A stretch of 64,000 nucleotides of DNA from Sulfurisoma sp963709555 (lineage in GTDB: Bacteria; Pseudomonadota; Gammaproteobacteria; Burkholderiales; Rhodocyclaceae): contig CAVPWR010000008.1 in assembly GCA_963709555.1 (NCBI GenBank), positions 1 through 64,000 on the forward strand. Direction: 5' to 3'. This document shows, piece after piece, positions 17,262 to 26,023 of the stretch. The notes under the pieces were generated by a model. That model made no database searches. It was given only the letters and a program-made list of their open reading frames with translations, and had not been told where the DNA came from. A program made the position numbers and the translations under genes. How positions within the stretch are numbered: position 1 is the first letter of the stretch; each line of letters starts with the position of its first letter.

Positions 17262-19303
17262 CAGGCCATGCCGTTGTGACGCAGTAAAGCGTCGACGCGG
17301 GGTTCTCTGCCGCGGAAGGCCTTGAACGACTCCAGTGCCGGGCGCGAGCCGCCGACGGCGAGCACCTCGTCAAGGAAGCGCGTCCCGGTCGTGGCGTCGA
17401 GCACTGCGCCGCCCTGCTTTTCCGCTTCCTCGAAAGCCTCGAAGGCGTCGGCCGACAGCACTTCCGCCCACTTGTAACTGTAGTAGCCGGCTGCGTAGCC
17501 GCCGCCAAAGATGTGCGAGAAGCTCTGCGGGAAGCGCTGCCACGCCGGGGGCACAAACACTGCCACCTCGCGGCGTACGCTGTCGAGCAACTGCATGAAG
17601 GTCTGCCCCTGAGACAGGTCGCCATGCAGCAGCAAGTCGAACAGGCTGAACTCGATCTGCCGCAGCGTCTGCATGCCGCTCTGGAAGTTCTTCGCCGCGA
17701 TCATCTTGTCGTAGAGGTCGCGCGGCAGCGGCTTGCCACTCATTTCCCCATCGCCGACCTGGGCCGTCATCTTCTGCAGCACCGCCCAGTCCCAGCAGAA
17801 ATTTTCCATGAACTGGCTGGGCAGTTCCACCGCATCCCACTCGACGCCGTGGATGCCGGAGACCGACAACTCGTCGACTCGCGTCAGCAGGTGGTGCAGG
17901 CCGTGTCCGGTCTCGTGGAACAGGGTGATGACGTCGTCGTGGCTGAACGTCGCCGCCTTGCCGTCAACGCCGCCGGGGAAGTTGCAGTTGAGGTAGGCGA
18001 CCGGCGTCTGCACGCCGGACGCGGTGTGGCGCCGGCTGATGGCGTCGTCCATCCAGGCGCCGCCGCGCTTGGTTTCGCGGGCGTAGAGATCGAGGTAGAA
18101 CTGGCCGATCAGCTTGCCTTCACGCAGGATGCGGAAGAAGCGCACGTCGGGATGCCAGGTCGGCGCCGCGTCGGCCGCGAGCTTGACGCCGAACAGCGAT
18201 TCGACGACATGGAACAGGCCCTCGAGCACGCGCGGCTCGGGGAAGTACTGCTTCACCTCGTCGTCGGAGAAGGCATAGCGCGCCTGCTTGAGTTTTTCCG
18301 AGGCCCAGGCCAGATCCCAGCTTTCCAGCGCGGGGATATCGAGTTCCTTCGCCGCGAACTCGCGCAGCTCGGCCATGTCGCGTTCGGCATGGGGCCGCGC
18401 CTTGGCGCCGAGCTCGCGCAGGAAGGCGGCAACCTCGGCCGGCGTGCTGGCCATCTTCGGCACCAGCGAGACCTCGGCGTAATTGGCGTAGCCGAGCAGC
18501 CGGGCTTCCTCGGCGCGCAGCGCGAGAATCTTCCCGATCAGCGGGCCGTTGTCCCACTCGGTCTTGCCCTGCTCGGAGGCGCGCGTGGCGTAGGCGCGGT
18601 ACATGCGCGCGCGCAAGTCGCGGTCGACTGCGTATTGCATCACCGGGATATAGGAAGGTGCGTGCAGGGTGAATTTCCAGCCCGGCTTGCCGTCCTTATC
18701 GGCCGCAGCGCGCGCGGCGGCGACCACGTCGGCAGGGAGGCCGGCGACACCCGCTTCGTTATCGACCCATTCGGCGTGGGCATTGGTGGCATCGAGCAGG
18801 TTCTCGGAAAACTTGGCGGCCAGCGCGGCGAGTTCCTCCTGGATTTCCTGGAAGCGCGGCTTGTGCTCTTCGGGCAGTTCGGCACCGGAGAGGCGGAAAT
18901 CGCGCAAGTCGTTGTCGAGGATGCGGCGGCGCGCCGGCGACAGGATGGCGTATTCGGGGCTGGCGGCAAGTGCCTTGAACCGGGCGAACAGCGCGAGGTT
19001 CTGCCCGAGCTCGGCGTAGAAGCGGCTGACCTCGGGCAGCATGGCGTTGTAGGCCTCGCGCCACTCCGGCACGTCATTGACCGAATGCAGGTGGCCGACG
19101 ATGCCCCAGGCGCGCGACAGGCGCTCGCCGGCGTCGGTCAGCGGCTGCACGAAGCCGTCCCAGCTGGCGGGCGTCTCGGGCCGCGTCAGGGTGTCGATCA
19201 GCGCGCGGTTTTCGTCGAGCAGTTCGCGGATGGCGGGGGCGACGTGGTCGGGAGTGACGGCGTCGAAGCGGGGCAGGCCGCTGAAGTCGAGGAGTGGGTT
19301 CAT
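17261..19303 (-). CDS. prlC: Oligopeptidase A (M3 metallopeptidase)
   Basis: At 680 residues this matches the length of E. coli oligopeptidase A. The M3 active site FHETGHGLHHLL (HExGH with the catalytic Glu) is present, as is the downstream GxxxxAxYYSYKWAEVL segment. The enzyme degrades short peptides in the cytosol, including cleaved signal peptides. It converges on the PilZ gene with a dispersed repeat between them. Upstream, 78 bp separate it from the DUF2189 gene on the same strand. Confidence 0.95.
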   Translation of the reverse strand: MNPLLDFSGLPRFDAVTPDHVAPAIRELLDENRALIDTLTRPETPASWDGFVQPLTDAGERLSRAWGIVGHLHSVNDVPEWREAYNAMLPEVSRFYAELGQNLALFARFKALAASPEYAILSPARRRILDNDLRDFRLSGAELPEEHKPRFQEIQEELAALAAKFSENLLDATNAHAEWVDNEAGVAGLPADVVAAARAAADKDGKPGWKFTLHAPSYIPVMQYAVDRDLRARMYRAYATRASEQGKTEWDNGPLIGKILALRAEEARLLGYANYAEVSLVPKMASTPAEVAAFLRELGAKARPHAERDMAELREFAAKELDIPALESWDLAWASEKLKQARYAFSDDEVKQYFPEPRVLEGLFHVVESLFGVKLAADAAPTWHPDVRFFRILREGKLIGQFYLDLYARETKRGGAWMDDAISRRHTASGVQTPVAYLNCNFPGGVDGKAATFSHDDVITLFHETGHGLHHLLTRVDELSVSGIHGVEWDAVELPSQFMENFCWDWAVLQKMTAQVGDGEMSGKPLPRDLYDKMIAAKNFQSGMQTLRQIEFSLFDLLLHGDLSQGQTFMQLLDSVRREVAVFVPPAWQRFPQSFSHIFGGGYAAGYYSYKWAEVLSADAFEAFEEAEKQGGAVLDATTGTRFLDEVLAVGGSRPALESFKAFRGREPRVDALLRHNGMA

Positions 19304-19381
19304 GACGGGACCAGCTGATGGAGACAGCAGTTACTTGGGGACGATGCGGACGCCGTCAAGCGCCGGATGCGGCGGAGTTGT

Positions 19382-20140
19382 TCAGGGCCCGACCAGGTCG
19401 CGGTAGGCGTGCCAGCTGGCATGGCCAAGCAGCGGCATCACGACGATGAATCCGAGCAAGCCGGTGGCGAAGCCCGCGGCAGTCAGAATCATGATCAGCG
19501 TTGCCCACAGCGCCAGCGGCAGGGGATTCTCGGCGACGGCATCGATGCTCGCCTGCATCGCCTGCAAAAGGTCGCACTTGCGGTCGAGCAGCATCGGCAC
19601 CGAGACCACGCTGAGGGCGAAGACGAAGGCGGCCAGGATGCCACCGATGCCGAGGTAGGCGAGGAACAATCCGGTGTATTGGGGGTCGCGCAGTATCTCC
19701 ACCACCAAAGCAAGCGGCTGCATGGCGCTACCCTTGTAAAGCATGGCGACGATCACCAGCGAAAGGACCTGCCAGGCCGTACCGGCCAAGAGCGAGAACA
19801 GGCCGAAGCCGACCAACCCCGACGGGTTCTCGCGCCAGGCCAGCATCGAGGCGACGAGTCGCACCGGCTCGCCCCTTTCCCGCCGCCGAGACAGATCATA
19901 GAGTCCGGTGGCCAGCAACGGGCCGACGAGAAGGAAGCCGCTGATCGCTGCCGAGAACAGGTAAGGCAATTGGGCCACGGCGAGCAGGATCACGGCGCCG
20001 GCTGCCGCCATTGCGGCGCCATAGAACAGGCTGGCGCCGGGATTGTGGGCGAGGTCACGCAGGCCGCGGCCGAGCCAGGCGAAGGGCTGCAGCAGCCCGA
20101 CGGCACGGCCGGCCGGTGCGGACTGGCTCATCGGCCTCAT
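19382..20140 (-). CDS. DUF2189 integral membrane protein
   Basis: This 252-residue protein has about six predicted hydrophobic helices, such as GAAMAAAGAVILLAVAQLPYLF and GFLLVGPLLATGLYDLSRR. The LLVGPLLATGLYDLSRRRERGE motif is characteristic of the DUF2189 inner-membrane family, whose function is unknown. The ATG at 20140 overlaps the purC stop as ATGA, so I chose it over the ATG at 20131. Coupling to purC probably reflects shared transcription, not a role in purine synthesis. Confidence 0.85.
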   Translation of the reverse strand: MRPMSQSAPAGRAVGLLQPFAWLGRGLRDLAHNPGASLFYGAAMAAAGAVILLAVAQLPYLFSAAISGFLLVGPLLATGLYDLSRRRERGEPVRLVASMLAWRENPSGLVGFGLFSLLAGTAWQVLSLVIVAMLYKGSAMQPLALVVEILRDPQYTGLFLAYLGIGGILAAFVFALSVVSVPMLLDRKCDLLQAMQASIDAVAENPLPLALWATLIMILTAAGFATGLLGFIVVMPLLGHASWHAYRDLVGP

Positions 20141-21018
20141 CCGGCCAGGCGCACCAGCGCCTCGCGATACTTGGCCGCAGTCATGTCGATGATTTCCTGC
20201 GGCAGCTTCGGTCCGGGCGCCTGCTTGTTCCAGTCCAGCGTTTCGAGGTAGTCGCGCACGAACTGCTTGTCGAAGCTCGCCGGGCTGGTGCCGACCCGGT
20301 AGGTGTCGGCCGGCCAGAAGCGCGAGGAGTCGGGGGTCAGCACCTCGTCGATGAGGTGCAGCGTGCCGGCGGCGTCGAGACCGAACTCGAACTTGGTGTC
20401 GGCGATGATGATGCCGCGGGTCTTGGCGTAGGCGGCGGCCTCCTTGTACAGGCGCAGGGCGGCGTCGCGTACCTGGGCGGCCAGCACCGGGCCGACGGTC
20501 TTCTCCACCGTGGCGAAGTCGATGTTCTCGTCGTGGCTGCCGAGTTCGGCCTTGGTCGAGGGGGTGAACAGCGGCTCGGGCAACTGCTGGGCCATCTGCA
20601 GGCCGGCGGGCAGCGGAATGCCGCAAACCTTGCCCGTGGCCTGGTAGTCCTTCCAGCCGGAGCCGATCAGGTAGCCGCGCACCACGGCCTCGATCGGCAG
20701 CGACTTGAGTTTTTTCACGACGATGGCGCGGCCGCGCACCTGCTCGCGCTCGGCAGGCTGAACGACTGTTTCGGGGTCGATGCCGGTGAGCTGATTCGGG
20801 ATGATGTGGCCGAGCTTCCCGAACCAGAAGTCGGCGACGGCGGTGAGCACTGAGCCCTTGCCGGGAATGGGATCGGGCAGGATCACGTCGAAGGCGGAGA
20901 GGCGGTCGCTGGTGACGATCAGCATTTGGTCGTCGCCGACGGCGTAGATGTCGCGCACCTTGCCACGATTGAGCAGCGGCAGGCTGGTGATGGAGGATTC
21001 AAAGAGGGGGGCGGTCAT
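20137..21018 (-). CDS. purC: Phosphoribosylaminoimidazole-succinocarboxamide synthase
   Basis: SAICAR synthase ligates aspartate to CAIR in purine biosynthesis. The 293-residue protein carries GKVRDIYAVGDD at the N-terminus, RLSAFDVILPDPIPGKG, VVRGYLIGSGWKDYQATG, and the metal/ATP-site DTKFEFGLD and DEVLTPDSSRFWP. The ATG at 21018 gives the usual short N-terminus (MTAPLFESSITSLPLLNRGK). The gene lies downstream of the CBB operon terminator, so it probably has its own promoter. Confidence 0.97.
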   Translation of the reverse strand: MTAPLFESSITSLPLLNRGKVRDIYAVGDDQMLIVTSDRLSAFDVILPDPIPGKGSVLTAVADFWFGKLGHIIPNQLTGIDPETVVQPAEREQVRGRAIVVKKLKSLPIEAVVRGYLIGSGWKDYQATGKVCGIPLPAGLQMAQQLPEPLFTPSTKAELGSHDENIDFATVEKTVGPVLAAQVRDAALRLYKEAAAYAKTRGIIIADTKFEFGLDAAGTLHLIDEVLTPDSSRFWPADTYRVGTSPASFDKQFVRDYLETLDWNKQAPGPKLPQEIIDMTAAKYREALVRLAG

Positions 21019-21092
21019 GGGGCAATCCAATGAAAACGGAGTTTCAGTGAAGGCTGATGCCCGCGTGAGCGGGCTTAATGCCGAAACCAAAA

Positions 21093-21122
21093 GGGGCCGC
21101 CGGCATCTGCGCCGGCGGCCCC
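21093..21122 (-). terminator. Rho-independent terminator of the CBB operon
   Basis: GGGGCCGCCGGC (21093-21104) pairs perfectly with 21111-21122 around a 6-base loop. On the minus strand, 23 bp after the fba stop, the 12-bp GC stem is followed by TTTTGGTTT. It closes the fbp-prk-tkt-gap-pgk-pyk-fba operon. Confidence 0.9.
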
Positions 21123-21145
21123 TGAACTTTACTGCAAAACGCGAC

Positions 21146-22210
21146 TTACTTGACGATCGCGTTCAGCTCGCCCTTCTTGTAGCGGTTGGCCATTTTCTCA
21201 AGGTCGATGACCTTGATCTTGCTGGCCTGGCCGGCGCAGCCGAAAGCTTCGTAGCGGGCCTTGCAGATCTCCTTCATCGCCTTGCGGGCTTCGGCCAGAT
21301 ACTTGCGCGGGTCGAAGTTCTTGCGATCCTTGTTCAGGAACTGGCGGATGGCACCGGTGGAGGCCATGCGCAGGTCGGTGTCGATGTTGACCTTGCGCAC
21401 GCCGTTCTTGATGCCCTCGACGATCTCCTCGACCGGAACGCCGTAGGTCGAGCCCATCTCGCCGCCGTTCTCGTTGATGATCTTGAGCCACTCCTGCGGC
21501 ACGCTGGAGGAACCGTGCATCACCAGATGGGTGTTGGGGATGCGGGCGTGGATTTCCTTGATGCGGTCGATGCGCAGCACAGCGCCCGTGGGCGGGCGGG
21601 TGAACTTGTAGGCGCCGTGGCTGGTGCCGATGGCGATGGCCAGCGCGTCTACCTGAGTCGCCTTGACGAACTCGGCGGCCTCGTTGGCGTCGGTGAGCAG
21701 CTGGTCGTGCGACAGGACGCCTTCGGCGCCGTGGCCGTCTTCCTTCTCGCCCATGCCGGACTCGAGCGAGCCGAGGCAGCCCAGTTCGCCTTCGACCGAG
21801 ACGCCGATGGCGTGAGCGATGTCGACGACGTGGCGGGTGGTCTTGACGTTGTAGTCGAAGCTGGAGGGCGTCTTCGCATCTTCCATCAGCGAGCCGTCCA
21901 TCATGACGCTGGAGAACCCGGAGCGCATCGACTGGATGCAGATGGCCGGGCTGGCGCCGTGGTCCTGGTGCATGACGATCGGCACATCCGGATGCGTTTC
22001 GATGGCGGCCTCGATGAGGTGGCGCAGGTAGGCCTCGCCGGCATACTTGCGGGCGCCGGCCGAGCCCTGCATGATCACCGGGCTGTTGGTTTCCTCGGCG
22101 GCTTCCATGATGGCCTGGATCTGTTCCAGGTTGTTGACGTTGAAGGCGGGCAGGCCATAGCCGTGTTCAGCGGCGTGGTCCAGCAGTTGGCGCATGGATA
22201 CGAGTGCCAT
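21146..22210 (-). CDS. cbbA: Fructose-1,6-bisphosphate aldolase, class II (Calvin-cycle type)
   Basis: The 354-residue zinc aldolase has the metal ligands in MHQDHGAS and the phosphate-binding VMHGSSSVPQEW and NIDTDLRMAST. It condenses glyceraldehyde-3-phosphate with dihydroxyacetone phosphate; Calvin-type enzymes also make sedoheptulose-1,7-bisphosphate. It is the last gene of the CBB operon, 25 bp after pyk, with the terminator behind it. The length and sequence fit the CbbA branch of class IIA aldolases. Confidence 0.95.
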   Translation of the reverse strand: MALVSMRQLLDHAAEHGYGLPAFNVNNLEQIQAIMEAAEETNSPVIMQGSAGARKYAGEAYLRHLIEAAIETHPDVPIVMHQDHGASPAICIQSMRSGFSSVMMDGSLMEDAKTPSSFDYNVKTTRHVVDIAHAIGVSVEGELGCLGSLESGMGEKEDGHGAEGVLSHDQLLTDANEAAEFVKATQVDALAIAIGTSHGAYKFTRPPTGAVLRIDRIKEIHARIPNTHLVMHGSSSVPQEWLKIINENGGEMGSTYGVPVEEIVEGIKNGVRKVNIDTDLRMASTGAIRQFLNKDRKNFDPRKYLAEARKAMKEICKARYEAFGCAGQASKIKVIDLEKMANRYKKGELNAIVK

Positions 22211-22235
22211 TGAGTTCTCCTTGGGTAAGTGTGGT

Positions 22236-23681
22236 TTAGTGAGCCGGTCGGTGCTCGCCGACCTTGATGATCTTGAGGGTGTTGGTGCCGCCGGGCTTGC
22301 CGATGGGTTCGCCGATGGTGAGTACGATCAGATCGCCGGTCTCGACGGCGCCCGTGGCGATCATGGCGTCTTCCACGTCGCGCAGCACCTGATCGCGATC
22401 GTGTCCGCTCTGGGCCATCATCACCGGGAACACGCCCTTGAAGACGCTGACCTTGTAGCGCGTTGCCACTTCCTGCGTCAAGGCATAGATCGGCACGCCG
22501 GCGTTGAGCCGCGACATCCACAGGGCCGTGGAGCCGGACTCGGTCAGTGTGGCGATGGCCTTGACCTTGAGATGGTGAGCGGCGAACAGCGCGGCCATGG
22601 CGATCGACTGGTCGATGCGCGTGAACACGCGGTTGAGGAATTGCGTATCCAGCGCGGTGTCGGCCGATTTCTCCGCCTCGCGGCAGATGCGCGCCATGGC
22701 CGTGACGGTCTCGACCGGATATTCGCCGGCGGCAGTCTCGGCCGACAGCATCACGGCATCGGTGCCATCGAGCACGGCATTGGCGACGTCGGACACTTCG
22801 GCGCGGGTGGGTACCGGGCTGTGGATCATCGACTCCATCATCTGGGTGGCGGTGATCACGAACTTGTTGTGCTCCCGCGCCATGCGGATGATCTTCTTCT
22901 GCAGGGCCGGCACGGCGGCATCGCCGACTTCGACGGCAAGGTCGCCGCGCGCAACCATGACGCCATCAGTGGCATCGAGGATATGCTCGAGGTTGTCGAC
23001 GGCCTCGACGCGCTCGATCTTGGCTACCAGCAGGGCGCTGGAGCCGGCCGCCAGCAGCAGCGCGCGGGCCAGGCGCATGTCGTCGCCGGACTTGGGAAAC
23101 GACACCGCGACGTAGTCGATGCCGAGGCTGGCCGCGGTGTGGATGTCCTCCATGTCCTTGGGCGTGAGCGCAGGCGCGGAGAGGCCGCCGCCCTGGCGGT
23201 TGATGCCCTTGTTGTTGGAGAGTTCGCCCCCCTGGCGCACGACGCAGTGGATCTGCGTGCCCTCGATGTAATCGACATCCATGACGATGCGGCCATCGTC
23301 GAGCAGCAGCACGTCACCGGTGCTGACGTCGTCAACCAGCTCGGGGTAGTCGAGGCCGACGCAGCCGTTGTCGCCGAGCGGACATTCGGCATCGAGGATG
23401 AAGGGTTGGCCGTTCTTCAGCAGCACCTTGCTGCCGGCGAACTTGCCGACGCGGATTTTCGGACCCTGCAGGTCGGCCATGATGCCGACGGTACGACCGC
23501 TCTGGTCGATCAGACCACGCAGTGTTTCGACGCGACCTCTGTGGTCATCGGCCGTGCCGTGGGAAAAATTCAACCTGACGACGTCGATGCCGGCCTCGAC
23601 CAGGCGGGTCAGCACTTCGGGGCTGCTTGATGCAGGTCCCAGCGTTGCAACAATCTTTGTTGTGCGTTTTCGAGTGGACAT
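22236..23681 (-). CDS. pyk: Pyruvate kinase
   Basis: The 481-residue protein shows the N-terminal TTKIVATLGPAS, DLQGPKIRVG, the substrate-loop VARGDLAVEVG and ATQMMESMI, followed by the C-terminal allosteric domain with GDLIVLTIGEPIG. It makes pyruvate and ATP from phosphoenolpyruvate. Its place between pgk and fba inside the CBB operon means it is co-transcribed with carbon fixation and links the cycle to pyruvate. The gap to pgk is 54 bp. Confidence 0.95.
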   Translation of the reverse strand: MSTRKRTTKIVATLGPASSSPEVLTRLVEAGIDVVRLNFSHGTADDHRGRVETLRGLIDQSGRTVGIMADLQGPKIRVGKFAGSKVLLKNGQPFILDAECPLGDNGCVGLDYPELVDDVSTGDVLLLDDGRIVMDVDYIEGTQIHCVVRQGGELSNNKGINRQGGGLSAPALTPKDMEDIHTAASLGIDYVAVSFPKSGDDMRLARALLLAAGSSALLVAKIERVEAVDNLEHILDATDGVMVARGDLAVEVGDAAVPALQKKIIRMAREHNKFVITATQMMESMIHSPVPTRAEVSDVANAVLDGTDAVMLSAETAAGEYPVETVTAMARICREAEKSADTALDTQFLNRVFTRIDQSIAMAALFAAHHLKVKAIATLTESGSTALWMSRLNAGVPIYALTQEVATRYKVSVFKGVFPVMMAQSGHDRDQVLRDVEDAMIATGAVETGDLIVLTIGEPIGKPGGTNTLKIIKVGEHRPAH

Positions 23682-23735
23682 TTTCTTGTTTGGTTCAAGC
23701 CGCCCGCGGTGGCGGGAGCGGCCTGGGTTCCAGCA

Positions 23736-24920
23736 TTAGCCCTTGGCGCGCTGTTCGAGCATGGCAACAGCGGGCAGCACCTTGCCTTCGAGATATTCGA
23801 GGAAGGCGCCACCGGCGGTGGAGATGTAGGACACCTTGTCGAAGATGTCATACTTCTGGATGGCGGCGATGGTGTCGCCACCGCCGGCCAGGGTGAAGGC
23901 CTTGGTGTTGGCGATGGCCATGGCGATGGCTTTCGTGCCTGCCCCGAACTGGTCGAATTCGAAGACGCCGACCGGGCCGTTCCAGACCACGGTGCCGGCC
24001 TTCATGATGATGTCGACGAGTTCCTGGGCCGACTTCGGGCCGATGTCGAAGATCATGTCGTCGTCGGTGACGGCGCCGGCGTCCTTGCTCACGGCCGGTT
24101 CCGCGGCGTCGAACTTCTTGCCGCAGACCACATCGACGGCGATGGGGATAGTGGCGCCGCGCGCCGTCATCTTCTTCATCAGGGCCTGGGCGGTGGGCAC
24201 CAGGTCATCCTCGCACAGCGACTTGCCGACGTTCTTGCCGGTGGCCTTGAGGAAGGTGTTGGCGATGCCGCCGCCGACCACCAACTGCTCGCACTTCTCG
24301 GACAGGGCCTCGAGCACGGTGAGCTTGGTGGAGACCTTGGAGCCGCCGACGATGGCAACCATCGGCCGCGCCGGGTTGGCCAGCGCCTTGTCGAGGGCGT
24401 CTAGCTCTTCGGTGACGAGCTTGCCGGCGCAGGCGGTGGGGGCAAACTGGGCGATGCCGTAGGTCGAGGCTTCGGCGCGGTGAGCGGTGCCGAAGGCATC
24501 CATGACGAAGACGTCGCAGAGGGCGGCGTATTTTCGCGCGGTGTCCTCGACGTTCTTCTTCTCGCCCTTGTTAACGCGGCAGTTCTCGAGCAGCACGACT
24601 TCGCCTTCGGCGACATCGAAGCCACCATCGACCCAGTCCTTGATCAGGCGCACCGGCTTGCCCAGTTTGGCCGCCATGACGTCGGCGACGGGCTTGAGGG
24701 AAACCTCCTCGCTCCATTCGCCTTCGGTCGGGCGACCGAGGTGGGAGGTCACCATCACCTTGGCGCCGGCCTTCATGGCGTGCTCGATGGTCGGCATCGA
24801 GGCGCTGATGCGGGCGTCGGAAGTGACCTTGCCGTCCTTGACCGGCACGTTGAGGTCGGCGCGGATGAACACGCGCTTGCCCTTGAGGTCGAGGTCGGTC
24901 ATGCGGATGAACTTCGGCAT
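23736..24920 (-). CDS. pgk: Phosphoglycerate kinase
   Basis: The 394-residue protein carries RADLNVPVKDG, SHLGRPTEG, the AIVGGSKVSTK hinge and the C-terminal GGGDTIAA nucleotide site. In the CBB cycle it phosphorylates 3-phosphoglycerate to the 1,3-bisphosphate. The ATG at 24920 (MPKFIRMTDLDLKGKRVFIR) is preceded by AGGAGA. A 12-bp hairpin lies in the spacer from gap. It is the cbbK of this operon. Confidence 0.96.
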   Translation of the reverse strand: MPKFIRMTDLDLKGKRVFIRADLNVPVKDGKVTSDARISASMPTIEHAMKAGAKVMVTSHLGRPTEGEWSEEVSLKPVADVMAAKLGKPVRLIKDWVDGGFDVAEGEVVLLENCRVNKGEKKNVEDTARKYAALCDVFVMDAFGTAHRAEASTYGIAQFAPTACAGKLVTEELDALDKALANPARPMVAIVGGSKVSTKLTVLEALSEKCEQLVVGGGIANTFLKATGKNVGKSLCEDDLVPTAQALMKKMTARGATIPIAVDVVCGKKFDAAEPAVSKDAGAVTDDDMIFDIGPKSAQELVDIIMKAGTVVWNGPVGVFEFDQFGAGTKAIAMAIANTKAFTLAGGGDTIAAIQKYDIFDKVSYISTAGGAFLEYLEGKVLPAVAMLEQRAKG

Positions 24921-24956
24921 TTGCTGTCTCCTGGATATTCTTGAAGTTAACCACTG

Positions 24957-24988
24957 AAGCGTTGCGCCCGTGTGAAGGCGCAACGCTT
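24957..24988 (-). promoter_or_regulatory. Intercistronic hairpin between gap and pgk
   Basis: AAGCGTTGCGCC (24957-24968) pairs perfectly with 24977-24988 around an 8-base loop. No T-tract follows on the minus strand, so it is more likely an mRNA-stabilising or partial-termination element that sets the gap:pgk ratio than a full terminator. Confidence 0.6.
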
Positions 24989-25002
24989 GGATGGGCAACT
25001 TC

Positions 25003-26001
25003 TTACTTGGCGACGTGCTTGACGAAGCGCAGCATGTTGCAGGTGTAGCCGTACTCGTTGTCGTACCAGGCGACGACCTTGACGAAGGTGCTGTCCAGCG
25101 CGATGCCGGCTTCTGCGTCGAAGGTCGAAGGCGCGGTGTGGCCGACGAAGTCGGTGGAGACCACCTTCTCTTCGGTGTAGCCAAGAACGCCCTTCATGGC
25201 GCCTTCGGACGCGGCCTTCATGGCGGCGCAGATGTCCTTGTACGAGGCTTCCTTGTTCAGCTCGACCGTTAGGTCGACCACGGAAACGTCGGAGGTCGGG
25301 ACGCGGAAGGCCATGCCGGTGAGCTTGCCCTTCAGTTCCGGCAGCACCACGCCGACGGCCTTGGCGGCGCCGGTCGAGGACGGGATGATGTTCTCGAGGA
25401 TGCCGCGGCCGCCGCGCCAGTCCTTGTTGGACGGGCCATCGACGGTTTTCTGGGTGGCGGTGGCGGCATGCACGGTGGTCATCAGGCCGCGCTTGATGCC
25501 CCAGTTGTCGTTCAGCACCTTGGCGACGGGCGCCAGGCAGTTAGTGGTGCAGGAGGCGGCGGAGACGATGGTCTCGCCGGCATACTTCTCGTGGTTCACG
25601 CCGTAGACGAACATCGGGGTGTCGTCCTTGGAGGGGGCCGACTGGACCACCTTCTTGGCGCCGGCGGCGATGTGCTTCTGGCAGGTGTCCTTGGTCAGGA
25701 AGAAGCCGGTGCACTCGATGACGATGTCGGCGCCGATTTCGTTCCACTTCAGGTTGGCCGGGTCCTTCTCGGCCGTCAGGCGGATCTTCTTGCCCTTGAC
25801 GATCAGGTTGCTGCCCTCGACCGCGATGTCGCCATTGAAGCGGCCATGCACGGAGTCGTACTTCAGCATGTAGGCCAAGTAGTCGGGCTCGAGCAGGTCG
25901 TTGATGCCGACGACTTCGAGTTCGGGGAAATCCTTGGCGATGGCGCGGAAAGCCATGCGGCCGATGCGGCCGAAGCCGTTGATGCCAACTTTGATAGCCA
26001 T
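25003..26001 (-). CDS. gap: Glyceraldehyde-3-phosphate dehydrogenase, type I
   Basis: The 332-residue enzyme has the Rossmann motif GINGFGRIGR, the catalytic cysteine in SAASCTTNCLAPV and the C-terminal WYDNEYGYTCNML. It reduces 1,3-bisphosphoglycerate in carbon fixation. An Asp in VVGINDL, at the end of the second strand, suggests preference for NAD(H). It follows tkt by 22 bp and is the cbbG of this operon. Confidence 0.96.
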   Translation of the reverse strand: MAIKVGINGFGRIGRMAFRAIAKDFPELEVVGINDLLEPDYLAYMLKYDSVHGRFNGDIAVEGSNLIVKGKKIRLTAEKDPANLKWNEIGADIVIECTGFFLTKDTCQKHIAAGAKKVVQSAPSKDDTPMFVYGVNHEKYAGETIVSAASCTTNCLAPVAKVLNDNWGIKRGLMTTVHAATATQKTVDGPSNKDWRGGRGILENIIPSSTGAAKAVGVVLPELKGKLTGMAFRVPTSDVSVVDLTVELNKEASYKDICAAMKAASEGAMKGVLGYTEEKVVSTDFVGHTAPSTFDAEAGIALDSTFVKVVAWYDNEYGYTCNMLRFVKHVAK

Positions 26002-26023
26002 GTGAATTAGCTCCTGATAGTGA

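Noticed and set aside
22194..23630. 478-codon plus-strand frame opposite pyruvate kinase
   Set aside because: It is antisense to pyk, with His/Asp/Gly-rich low-complexity translation and no motif.
24921..25184. N-terminal extension of pgk
   Set aside because: It is Arg/Ser-rich shadow sequence over the end of gap; the normal Pgk N-terminus starts at 24920 with a ribosome site.
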